Position numbers and translations under genes: made by a program. From CAYRVX01 sp964427875 (lineage in GTDB: Bacteria > Planctomycetota > Phycisphaerae > SM23-33), in the NCBI GenBank assembly GCA_964427875.1, contig CAYRVX010000012.1, forward strand, positions 20,354 through 84,353: a stretch of DNA of 64,000 nt. Reading direction: 5' to 3'. The notes under the pieces were generated by a model, which saw only the letters and a program-made list of their open reading frames with translations, did not search any database and was not told the DNA's origin. Of this stretch, positions 34,689-42,656 are shown piece by piece; within the stretch, counting starts at the first letter, position 1; each line of letters opens with the position of its first letter.

Positions 34689-35579
34689 CTACTGCGAGCC
34701 CTTCTTCGCCGGCGGCCGGTCCCCCTTCGGCGCGAGCGCCGCCTTCTCAGCGGCCCCAAAACGCACGGTGACCTGCTCTCCCGCGGGCCGCCCGGTCGGG
34801 TTCGGCAGCTCCAGGCGGACCTCCAGTGTCTCGCTGGCCGCGTCGGCCACCTTCGAGACGCGGATTATCTTGGCCTCGACGGGGGGCTCGGCCTCGGCGA
34901 ATCGCACCAGGGCGGCCTGTCCGCGGGCGAGCCGGCGGGCCTGGGCGGTCGGCGTGGGCACGTCGATCCAGAGCGGGTCGACGCGGACCAGCCGGACCAC
35001 GGCGGTGCGGGCCCTGGCGGTCTCGCCGACCCCGACGGCCTCGCCGACCCGCCGGTAAACCCGCTCCACCTCCGCCTCCACCGGGCTGAGCAGGCGCATG
35101 CGCTCCAGGAGGAGCTTCGCCTCCTGGTGTCTTGCCTTGTCCTGCTCGTGGTTGAACCGGGCCAGTTGCAGGTCAAGCTCGGCGATGGGGACATCCATCC
35201 TGGCGTCTTCGAGCTCCCGCTCGGGGGCCGCGTTGCTGTCGTAGGCCTCCTGGACCTTCTTGAGCACCACGCGCTTCCGGGCCAGCCGCAACTGAGCCGC
35301 CTTGATGGCGGTCATGTTATCGGCCTTGGCCTTGAGCATGGACAACTGCACGCGTTCGACGGAGTCGTCAAGCTGGACGAGCAGTTGACCGGCCTTGACG
35401 TGCCGGCCCTCTCTAACGAGCACCTTTGCGATCCTGCCGGGCTGGGTGAAGGCCAGCGTGAGGTCCTCGCTCGGCGCGGTGATGGCCTTGATCGGCTCGG
35501 CGGCGTGCTTCCCGGCCGGGGTGTCCGCGGCGGCGGGCGGGGCCGCCAGGCACAGGGCGAACACGTACATGACCTTCAT
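34689..35579 (-). CDS. Periplasmic adaptor (HlyD/RND membrane-fusion type)
   Basis: A 296-residue protein from ATG 35579, with signal peptide MKVMYVFALCLAAPPAAA. ITAPSEDLTLAFTQPGRIAK and EGRHVKAGQLLVQLDDS form the first half of the lipoyl/barrel-sandwich domain. A helical hairpin follows (about 75-155), then the returning lipoyl half (LLSPVEAEVERVYRRVGEAVGVGE) and a beta-barrel. Such adaptors link an inner-membrane transporter to a TolC-type outer-membrane duct. It follows the TolC gene by 122 bases and has no inner-membrane transporter next to it. Confidence 0.85.
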   Translation of the reverse strand: MKVMYVFALCLAAPPAAADTPAGKHAAEPIKAITAPSEDLTLAFTQPGRIAKVLVREGRHVKAGQLLVQLDDSVERVQLSMLKAKADNMTAIKAAQLRLARKRVVLKKVQEAYDSNAAPERELEDARMDVPIAELDLQLARFNHEQDKARHQEAKLLLERMRLLSPVEAEVERVYRRVGEAVGVGETARARTAVVRLVRVDPLWIDVPTPTAQARRLARGQAALVRFAEAEPPVEAKIIRVSKVADAASETLEVRLELPNPTGRPAGEQVTVRFGAAEKAALAPKGDRPPAKKGSQ

Positions 35580-35624
35580 GGCTTGGAATCCCAGTCCGGC
35601 CCGACCACGGGCCTCAGAAACGCC

Positions 35625-35655
35625 CGAGAGCCTCCGAGACGGCCGGAGACTCTCG
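35625..35655. other. Stem-loop between the TolC and adaptor genes
   Basis: CGAGAG...CTCTCG outer pairs and CTCCG...CGGAG inner pairs form a hairpin with a 7-base loop and a single bulge. It sits in the 122-base gap inside the operon and has no T run, so it could stabilise or process the transcript or partly terminate it. Confidence 0.4.
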
Positions 35656-35701
35656 TAGCGATTCGTTGCTGTCTTTCGTTGTCGGCCCGCCGGGCCGCGG
35701 A

Positions 35702-37489
35702 TCACTTCTTGGCGGCCGGCTTGGGCTGCCCGGTCAATCTCAGCACGGGCAGGCCCTGAGGGTCCTCGGTCCGGGTGACCTTCAGGTCCTGGTACTTCAG
35801 CAGCGTGCCCTGGCTGCGCTGGAGGTTGACCATGGCCACGTTGTAGATGGCGGTGGCGCGGGCGAAGTTCTCCTCGGCCTGGGCCAGCCGGTCCTGGGCC
35901 TCGATGAGAAGCTGCAAGTACCCGATGGCGGGCTTGTTGGCCGCCCCGGCGTGCGACTCCCACCTTTTCTGAAGGACTCGCAGGTCCTCCTGGGCGGCCA
36001 GGAGCGACTCGTACCGGCTGTTCATCTCGCGGTGGCTGGTGGCCAGCTCCCTGGCGGAGATCTTGACCTCCAGCAGGACGGTGTCCACCGTGGTCTGGAT
36101 CTGGGCGAGCTGCTGCCTCATCTCGATTCTGCGCCTCTTGAAGCGGGCCTCGGCGGCGTTGTTCTCGATGGGGAAGTCGAACCGCAGCCCCACGAGGAAG
36201 CCCGGCTGGGCGCCGTGCCACTGGTTGTCCCAGCCGTCGGTGATGCGCCCGGCCTTGTCGAGCCCGGCAATGGAGGTCTCGAGAATCAGGTCCAACTGCG
36301 GAAGGAGCTCGTTCTTGGACATGTTCTTGCGGATGGCGGCCGTCTTGAGCTGGAGGAACGCCTGGGCGATCTCCGGGCGGTTTTCCAGGGCCGTCGCGGC
36401 GGCGTCCTTCATGTCGATCTTGAGCTCCTTGATGCTGGGCCCACTGGCCGGGAGGAGCTCGGTCTTCGTGGACGCCAGCAGATCGGGGTCGTTCACGAGC
36501 GCCTTGATGCGGTCTTCGGCGTTCTTGATGCCCATTTCGGCCCGGACGAGGTCGGCCCGGCGCTTGGCCACCGCCGCCCTGGCCCGCATGAGCTCGCTTT
36601 GTATCGCGTCGATGTCCTTGCGCTTCTCGAGCTTGGCGACCACGTCGGCCGTGTCGGCCAGCAGCTTCTTCTTCTGGAGGCACAGGGCCCGCGAGAGGTA
36701 CAGGTTCCAATAGGCCCGGCAGATCTGGAGCAGGTGCGATTCCGTCTGGCGAATGAACTCGTTGCGGGCAATCTCGCTGTCGAACTTGGCGATCCGGATC
36801 CAGCTTCGGTTGTACTCGATGCCTCCGCCCTTCAGCAGGGGCTGGATGACCGTAAGGGCCAGGACGGCCGCGGCCTGGTGATCCGGAACGAAGTAGATCG
36901 AGTTGTTGCTGGTGCGGTCGAGTCGCTGCGAGAGCTTCACGTCCGCGCCGGTCAGGGTCTTCTGCTTGACGCCGACCTCGAGGGAGTGGTGCCATTCCTT
37001 GAACCGGTCCCCCATGACGCCCTTCAACAGATCGCCCACCGGCTCGTCCCCGTACTCGTAGGCCGTCTCGGCGAACACGTGATGGTCGAACCGGCCTCGG
37101 GCCTCCTGGATGCCCGTCTCGCGGATCAGCGGGATGTCGCTGAAGACCTTGATCTGCGCCGAGTGCTTCATCGCTCGCGCGAAGAGGTCGTCCAGGGCCT
37201 GGTTGGCCGGCTCGGAGTCCGCAAACAGCTTGGCGGAGACACCTTTGCGCCACCACGGGGTGAAGCTGCCCGGGATCTTCGCGGCCTTGCCCACGGCCGG
37301 AAGCTGCTTCTCCGCCGCGGAAAGCGTCGCGATCTGCTTCTGGAATCCGCTGGCGAGGCGCTGCTGAGTGGCCCGGCTGAACGCCCTGTCTTCCGCCTCG
37401 AACGAGGCGCTGCAGGACGCCAGCAAAAGGCACCCCGCCATGACGAGCAGCGGAAACGCTCGTGTCGCTGTGATCGAGCAACGTTTCAT
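35702..37489 (-). CDS. TolC-family outer-membrane factor, putative lipoprotein
   Basis: A 595-residue protein from ATG 37489 behind GAGGAG. The signal sequence (FPLLVMAGCLLLASC) ends in a plausible lipid-attachment Cys, as in the OprM/NodT branch of TolC proteins. Two long helical regions repeat the TolC pattern: about 230-330 (SHLLQICRAYWNLYLSRALC..., VAKLEKRKDIDAIQSELMRAR) and about 450-560 (AEARFKRRRIEMRQQLAQIQ, LLAAQEDLRVLQKRWE). At about 595 residues it is longer than typical TolC, with an N-terminal insertion. It would form the outer-membrane/periplasmic duct for the adaptor encoded next. A LEPR-XLL protein gene lies 139 bases upstream on the same strand. Confidence 0.88.
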   Translation of the reverse strand: MKRCSITATRAFPLLVMAGCLLLASCSASFEAEDRAFSRATQQRLASGFQKQIATLSAAEKQLPAVGKAAKIPGSFTPWWRKGVSAKLFADSEPANQALDDLFARAMKHSAQIKVFSDIPLIRETGIQEARGRFDHHVFAETAYEYGDEPVGDLLKGVMGDRFKEWHHSLEVGVKQKTLTGADVKLSQRLDRTSNNSIYFVPDHQAAAVLALTVIQPLLKGGGIEYNRSWIRIAKFDSEIARNEFIRQTESHLLQICRAYWNLYLSRALCLQKKKLLADTADVVAKLEKRKDIDAIQSELMRARAAVAKRRADLVRAEMGIKNAEDRIKALVNDPDLLASTKTELLPASGPSIKELKIDMKDAAATALENRPEIAQAFLQLKTAAIRKNMSKNELLPQLDLILETSIAGLDKAGRITDGWDNQWHGAQPGFLVGLRFDFPIENNAAEARFKRRRIEMRQQLAQIQTTVDTVLLEVKISARELATSHREMNSRYESLLAAQEDLRVLQKRWESHAGAANKPAIGYLQLLIEAQDRLAQAEENFARATAIYNVAMVNLQRSQGTLLKYQDLKVTRTEDPQGLPVLRLTGQPKPAAKK

Positions 37490-37628
37490 TTTTGGGCTCT
37501 CCTCAACCTGGTTGAACAACCTGATCTTCCGAATTCGGACCGAATCCAGAACGTCCGAAGTTGAATTGTCCGTGCATATGTGTCCCGATCGGCGGCTCCG
37601 TCCGGCCGTCGGGCCATCTTGCCGTTTG

Positions 37629-38819
37629 TCAGGTCCCGCTCGCCGTGGCTGGCGCACTGAGGAATTCGTACGGGTAGGCGTGCCAGCCGAGCAGGATCGG
37701 ATTCACGCTGCTGCGGTACAGCGCGTCCATCGAGACCTCCAGCGACCGGCTGCCGGAGACGTTCTCGACCGAGACGTATTCCGATGCGTACTCCCATCCC
37801 AGCAGGGCCGGGGCGAAGTACCTTCGGAGGTTGTAGCCGGCGTCCGCCAACGGGCCGTAGCCGGCGTAGTACTGGCGAAGCTGGACGGCGTACGGCTGGT
37901 CGACCGCCCCCACGCCGGGAAAGCCCGCCTGCCAGTTCCCGCCGGCATCAACGATGACCGAGTTGGCGCCGAGCAGCTCGCCGCCCACGCCGTAGACGCT
38001 GACCTCCAGGGTCGAGCCCGGCTCGGCCGTCCCGCTGTAAAGCAGATCATGCGCCGTCGGGGCCGGCTGCTCGGGCTCGGGCAAAGCGCCCCACCTGAAG
38101 CGGGTGAATTCGCCGGGCGGCAAGTGCTCGTACGTGTACACGATGGTCGCGACGAACCAGAACTCCTGCGGGCTGGATATGTACCCGCTCGCCACGTCCG
38201 ACCAGTGATTGTTCAAGGAGCTGCTGGTGAACGTCAGGACCAGAAAGGTATCCACCGGGGGGACGGCGATGTAGCCCGACAGGTCGTCCCCCGGAGCGCT
38301 CTTCGCATCGTATTCCACGTCCGTGGTCGGTGTGCCCACCAGCCGCAGGCTGTCCGGGTCACTGACCTCCCACTGGCCGAAGGGGTCGATGCCGAAGTCC
38401 GGATCGGGGTTCTCGGCCGGGGGCGCCCCCTCATCGACTGCCAGCGGGCCGTAACTCAACTGCTGCGGCTGCAGCGTCAATTGCAGCGGGTTCACGACGG
38501 CCGACTGGACATCGATCTGCGTGCCCACCAGCACCCACGTTACGTCAGGCCCCCCTCCCACGGGCGACGCCACGACATCCTCACTATCCACGACGGAATA
38601 GCCGCCGGTCGCGGTGCCCTTCACAACCAGCCTGACCGACAGCAGCGTCCTCTCTCCGTTTTGCGTGTCGAACTTCGGCAGTTCAACGGGTGGATACATC
38701 GTGGAATCGTCGCCGGCAAAAGCGGTCGGGCTCGCCACGCTGTGCGACTCCGACGCGGTCACCCCGCTCAGCAGGAGCCTGCTCTCCAAACTCTCGAACA
38801 ATAGCCTTGAGCTTGCCAC
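37629..38819 (-). CDS. Short LEPR-XLL-type protein next to the TolC gene
   Basis: This 396-residue protein starts at GTG 38819 (AGAGGACG upstream). Its N-terminus, FESLESRLLLSGVTASE, is a LEPR-XLL variant with only about ten residues before the motif. The rest is beta-rich and low in Lys; segments such as YVSVENVSGSRSLEVSM and DLLYSGTAEPGSTLEVSVYG resemble Ig-like folds, but no family is certain. Unlike the four large LEPR proteins it lacks the DVL-type tail and the dockerin cassette, ending PYEFLSAPATASGT. It may be a structural or accessory component of the export cluster. Confidence 0.7.
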   Translation of the reverse strand: MASSRLLFESLESRLLLSGVTASESHSVASPTAFAGDDSTMYPPVELPKFDTQNGERTLLSVRLVVKGTATGGYSVVDSEDVVASPVGGGPDVTWVLVGTQIDVQSAVVNPLQLTLQPQQLSYGPLAVDEGAPPAENPDPDFGIDPFGQWEVSDPDSLRLVGTPTTDVEYDAKSAPGDDLSGYIAVPPVDTFLVLTFTSSSLNNHWSDVASGYISSPQEFWFVATIVYTYEHLPPGEFTRFRWGALPEPEQPAPTAHDLLYSGTAEPGSTLEVSVYGVGGELLGANSVIVDAGGNWQAGFPGVGAVDQPYAVQLRQYYAGYGPLADAGYNLRRYFAPALLGWEYASEYVSVENVSGSRSLEVSMDALYRSSVNPILLGWHAYPYEFLSAPATASGT

Positions 38820-39231
38820 GTTCCGTCCTCTTGTGTGTGTCTATAAGTGTCCGTGACCGTTCACCACGAGCCCTGCCTTGTAGCCCGAATAAGCTTGGGC
38901 CAATTATCCGCACTGCTTGCGGCCACGGGAAAGGAAAAAGTGGCCGAAAAACGTGATTCGCCAGATACCCCAAGGCCGCGACTTTCCGAGGATTGCTGCG
39001 AGCGCTTGGAGGTCCGTCCTGTTGCGGGCCACCTCCGGCCGTGTTCCTGATACCACGCATGGTCCAACAACGCCGGGAACATAACGCGACCCCCGTGACG
39101 GATTCAACGTAAAAACCTGCTGATTTTTCCCAAGGGCTCGCGGGGCGCGTGCGCGCAGAAACGCGGCGGCCGGTCCTCTGTCCACCGCCCGCCGCGTAAG
39201 ATCGTCCCGTTGTGCGGGGCTCGGATCCCGC
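38820..39231. other. Intergenic region with terminator, no gene seen
   Basis: These 412 bases lie between two minus-strand genes. The right end holds the 39162-39196 hairpin. The rest has A/T-rich patches (38930-38955, 39110-39130) and a GATAAT-like box near 38900 on the minus strand without a matching -35. I find no credible coding sequence. Confidence 0.5.
39162..39196 (-). terminator. Hairpin after the 39232-40095 PEP-CTERM gene
   Basis: CGCGGCGG (39162-39169) pairs with CCGCCGCG (39189-39196), an 8-bp GC stem with a 19-base loop, 35 bases past the stop. On the minus strand it is followed by TTTCTGCGC. Confidence 0.4.
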
Positions 39232-40095
39232 TTAGCCGCGAATCCGCCTCCTCCTGCGACGCCGCGATAGGACCGCCACGATGCCGACCCCCACCAGCGC
39301 CAGGGAGCTGGGCTCCGGGGAGAACTCCCACTGCTCTATGATCTGGAAGTAGAACTGCGGCGCCTGGGCGTCGCCCACAATCGGGGCCACGCCTGCATTG
39401 TGGCCGCTCGCCATTCTGCTGTCGAACTCCCACTCGATCGTCCCTGTCCCCATGAAGCCGTCGGGATCGTCCCCGACGATTCTCTCAAGAATCATGGCGT
39501 CGGCGATTGTGTGGTTGTTCGGGTCCGGGTCTCCGAAGGCCGCCACGCTGTCGACGCCGGCAAAATTGGGGTTGATCCAGAACCGGGGACTAAGCCCGGG
39601 GGGGTCCCAGCGTCCGGGGCCCTGCCCGGCCGGCAGTTCGTAAGGGGTACCACCCGGGTCGGTATCATCCGCGTCGCTGGCGATCGGCTCGTTCGACTTC
39701 TCGGCCAGCATGGCGTCCCAGTCGAGTATTCTCGGACCCCGGGCCAGGTTGGGGGTCTGGAGCACCGCGGCTTCCGGAATCCTCAGGTAGTCGAGGCCCA
39801 TCGCGACCGTCACTGTGGCCGTGGAAGGCAGGTCCCTCTCGTTATCGAGGATGTTGCTTCCCCCCATGGCATACGCCCTCACCTCGATCAACATGAAATC
39901 CCAATTGTACGCCGGTGGTGGCGGGGGGATCTGATCTATCTCGAAGGTGCCCTGGTCGTTGGCGTTGTAGGTGACGGGCACTTGCGGGAACCAGTACTCC
40001 CTGTAGCCCGTGATGGGAGCCCCCCAGGCAGCAGCGCCCAACGAACCGATGAGTAGAAACAGTATAAGTAGACGAAGCCCTCTCCTGATGAGCAT
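39232..40095 (-). CDS. PEP-CTERM-anchored secreted protein
   Basis: A 287-residue protein from ATG 40095 behind GAGGAG, with a signal peptide (LLILFLLIGSLGAAAWG) and a C-terminal sorting tail: FSPEPSSLALVGVGIVAVL followed by six or more arginines. PEP-CTERM tails direct anchoring through an exosortase. The body is beta-rich and Pro/Asp-rich, with no family I can name. It sits between the PqqD-M50-HlyD gene and the short LEPR gene but has its own promoter and terminator, so it is probably a separate unit. Confidence 0.8.
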   Translation of the reverse strand: MLIRRGLRLLILFLLIGSLGAAAWGAPITGYREYWFPQVPVTYNANDQGTFEIDQIPPPPPAYNWDFMLIEVRAYAMGGSNILDNERDLPSTATVTVAMGLDYLRIPEAAVLQTPNLARGPRILDWDAMLAEKSNEPIASDADDTDPGGTPYELPAGQGPGRWDPPGLSPRFWINPNFAGVDSVAAFGDPDPNNHTIADAMILERIVGDDPDGFMGTGTIEWEFDSRMASGHNAGVAPIVGDAQAPQFYFQIIEQWEFSPEPSSLALVGVGIVAVLSRRRRRRRIRG

Positions 40096-40417
40096 CTGAG
40101 CACTCTCCTCTCTTGTTATCCTTCAGCCCTTCTGAGCATGGGACAGATTTGAGCAGTCTGCCCATTAAGCAAAGGCTGCACCTCAAGACTTATTCTACAC
40201 GATATCCCCCGTTCGTCAAGTGGCAAATCCGGGAAAGGCGAACATATATTGTGGATTGGTTTCCTCCGGGACGCCGGCCGGCCCGCCAGCGGCCGCCAGG
40301 GGCGGCGAGGGTGGCGTTCTCGTCCGTCGCTGCCCCTGGACTCGCCGTGACATCCACGGGGCTTGTTCGCATAAGAGTCTTTGGTAAAAACCCTTGCGTT
40401 GATTCGGGCCCGAACGG
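40096..40417. other. Intergenic region with promoter of the PEP-CTERM gene
   Basis: These 322 bases hold the minus-strand promoter at 40192-40219. Beyond the stop of the PqqD-M50-HlyD gene they hold a 12-base perfect palindrome TTCGGGCCCGAA (40403-40414) followed 12 bases later by a T5 run on the minus strand, possibly a weak terminator. No gene is seen. Confidence 0.45.
40192..40219 (-). promoter_or_regulatory. Sigma-70-type promoter of the PEP-CTERM gene
   Basis: On the minus strand TTGACG (40219-40214) and TAGAAT (40197-40192) are 16 bases apart, about 97 bases before the ATG. Confidence 0.65.
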
Positions 40418-42640
40418 TCAGATCCGGAACCTCCGCTGGGCCAACTGCCGCAGCGAGCGCCACCATTGGCTCAGCAGGCTCTTGGGCGGCATCCGGAATC
40501 GCACGAAGACCCGCTGACCCGGAAGGAGAGTCTCACAGCCGGGGCCGACAGGCGCGATCTCTATGCCGAATTCCCGTTCGATCATCTCCTGGTCGTCCCG
40601 TGGCCGGGCGATCTGGCCGGCCTGGGGCCGCGCCGTCCATGGTTGGCCTCTTCGTCCGGCCGGCAGGTCCTTCCATGTGCCCTGAATCGTCATTGCCGGC
40701 CGGCCGACCAGGCGGATCTCAACGGTCCTGTCTGCCTCGGCGTTGAGCATGCCGGCCAGACGGTGCGTGGGATTGGCGCGGATCACGACGTCGTCCAGAC
40801 TCGCCACCAGGCCGACCTGCTCGCCGCGGCGAACGTAGGCGTTTTGAAGGCGCTCGGCCCGCTTGGACACCCACGTGCCCGCGAAGGGCGCCTCGACGGA
40901 CAGGGCCGCGATCTCCTGGCGAAGCATTTCCTCCTGGCGGGCGAGGTCGTCGAGGTCCTCCTGGAGTATCTGCACCATCGCCAGGTAGCGCGAATCGGTT
41001 GTGCTCTTGAGGCGAGCGATCCTCTGCCGCGCCTCCAGCACGTCGCGCTCGTGGTGGAGCTTGCGCCACTGCACCTGAAGCTCGCGATTCTCGGCCGCCA
41101 TCAGCAGGGCGGTCCCGGACCCGTTGGGATCCGCCGGTGCGACTCGCCGCTGGGACGGCAAGACGTGGCGGACGAAGCCGTCGGCCCCGGCGTGCACGAA
41201 CGCGATTCGCGCCGGCTCGACGACCCCTTCAATGCGCCAGCGGTCCGGGGCGCTGACGAGGCCAAGCGCCGCCGCCGGCCCCCCCCCGAGGAGCACGGTG
41301 ACCGCCAGTGCCCGGATGCGCACCCGTGCCAGCTCCGGACTGGCAAGCAGATAGTGAACGAACCTGCCCAGCGGGACCAGCACCCACACGACCGCCGCGG
41401 CCGCCGCCAGCACCACCCCGACGAAGAAGAACCGCTCCGTCAGCATGAGAAGGATCTTGACGCAGATGAAGATCCGAAACGCCGTGGCCGCGGCGCCATA
41501 CGCGGTCAGCCAGACGGCCTCGCCCGGCGAGTTGGCGGGATTGAGCGCCCGGCGAACGCCCCAGGCGAACCGCTTGACCAGGTACCTGACGTACTGGCGG
41601 GACCGCGCCGAGAGATTGGGAATCCCCAGCAGGTCCGAGAGGATGTAGTACCCGTCGAAGCGCAGCAGGAAATTGGCGTTGAACAGCAGCGTGGCGGCGC
41701 TGGCGATGAACATCAGGTTGAAGGCCACCGCGTGGACGCCGCGCTGCCAGGGCTCCGCCGCGCCGGCCGTCCAGACCCAGACGACAACCGCCACCGACGC
41801 CAGGACCAGCTCCGTCATCATGCCCGCCGCGCCGATGATGGCCCGGTGAAGCTTCCGGCGGAGCATCCACGCGCTGGAAGCGTCCACGTAGGGCATCGGC
41901 ACCAACACCAGGAACATCACGCCCATTACGTGCACCTCGCCCCCGGCACGCTGGCGCCGGCCGAACTTCTTGCACGCAAACGCGTGACCGAACTCGTGGA
42001 AGACCTTCGCCAGCACGAACGCGCCGTACATCAGCGGCAGGTTCCCGGCCAGGTACTTGGCGTTGAGCAGCGTTTCGGCCTGGCCGGTGAGCTCCCGCCA
42101 ACTGCCGAGTGCGAGGAGCGCGCCGCCCATCACCACGCCCAGCCACACCACGAACCCCACGGGCGTAAAGGCCAGGCCCGCCACGGGCAACAGGGCGTTC
42201 AGCAGCCGATCGGGGTCAAACAGCGGGACGCGGAGGAACAGGAAGTTCGCCAGTTGGCCTTTGACCTCGCGGCTCCTGCGCTTGCGGTATCGCTGGAAGA
42301 GGCCCTCCGCGTCGGGAGGAAGGTCCCCCTGAAGCAGGTTGGCGGCGTAGAGCTGGCCGAGGACCTGGATCGCCTCATTCTGCGTCACCGCCTCGTCGCC
42401 GAGCGTATCCAGGCACGACCGCCACGCCGCCGAGACCGTCCGCCGCCCGTCGAGCATCGCCACGAAACGATACCCCGCCGGGTGCAGGCGAAAGAAGCTG
42501 TTGTTGGTCGGGTCCTGCACCACGTGCCAGATCCGCCCGCGGAAGTGCTGACGACTGGTCTGGACGGTCGCCCGAAGCCGCGGCCGAAGTTCAGCCACGC
42601 GGTACCACGACTCGCTGAATGTGCGGTCCTCGCTCGCCAC
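40418..42640 (-). CDS. PqqD-like / M50 site-2 protease-like / HlyD chimera
   Basis: A 740-residue membrane protein from GTG 42640 (GGGAG upstream). Residues about 25-110 resemble the PqqD winged-helix fold (WHVVQDPTNNSFFRLHPAGY), which binds peptide substrates in other systems. About 150-450 is a polytopic M50-type domain with HEFGH near residue 215 and FDGYY near 328, the place of the family's distal Asp. Two more helices end near 470. Residues 480-740 form a HlyD-type membrane-fusion part: VEPARIAFVHAGADGFVRHV, a coiled coil (RDVLEARQRIARL...LDDLARQEEMLRQEIAAL) and a returning strand (VEAPFAGTWVSKRAE). It could process or pass peptides or proteins across the inner membrane. It follows the GAF-HlyD gene by 16 bases. 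Confidence 0.8.
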   Translation of the reverse strand: MASEDRTFSESWYRVAELRPRLRATVQTSRQHFRGRIWHVVQDPTNNSFFRLHPAGYRFVAMLDGRRTVSAAWRSCLDTLGDEAVTQNEAIQVLGQLYAANLLQGDLPPDAEGLFQRYRKRRSREVKGQLANFLFLRVPLFDPDRLLNALLPVAGLAFTPVGFVVWLGVVMGGALLALGSWRELTGQAETLLNAKYLAGNLPLMYGAFVLAKVFHEFGHAFACKKFGRRQRAGGEVHVMGVMFLVLVPMPYVDASSAWMLRRKLHRAIIGAAGMMTELVLASVAVVVWVWTAGAAEPWQRGVHAVAFNLMFIASAATLLFNANFLLRFDGYYILSDLLGIPNLSARSRQYVRYLVKRFAWGVRRALNPANSPGEAVWLTAYGAAATAFRIFICVKILLMLTERFFFVGVVLAAAAAVVWVLVPLGRFVHYLLASPELARVRIRALAVTVLLGGGPAAALGLVSAPDRWRIEGVVEPARIAFVHAGADGFVRHVLPSQRRVAPADPNGSGTALLMAAENRELQVQWRKLHHERDVLEARQRIARLKSTTDSRYLAMVQILQEDLDDLARQEEMLRQEIAALSVEAPFAGTWVSKRAERLQNAYVRRGEQVGLVASLDDVVIRANPTHRLAGMLNAEADRTVEIRLVGRPAMTIQGTWKDLPAGRRGQPWTARPQAGQIARPRDDQEMIEREFGIEIAPVGPGCETLLPGQRVFVRFRMPPKSLLSQWWRSLRQLAQRRFRI

Positions 42641-42656
42641 GCTCGGCTCCCGGAAG

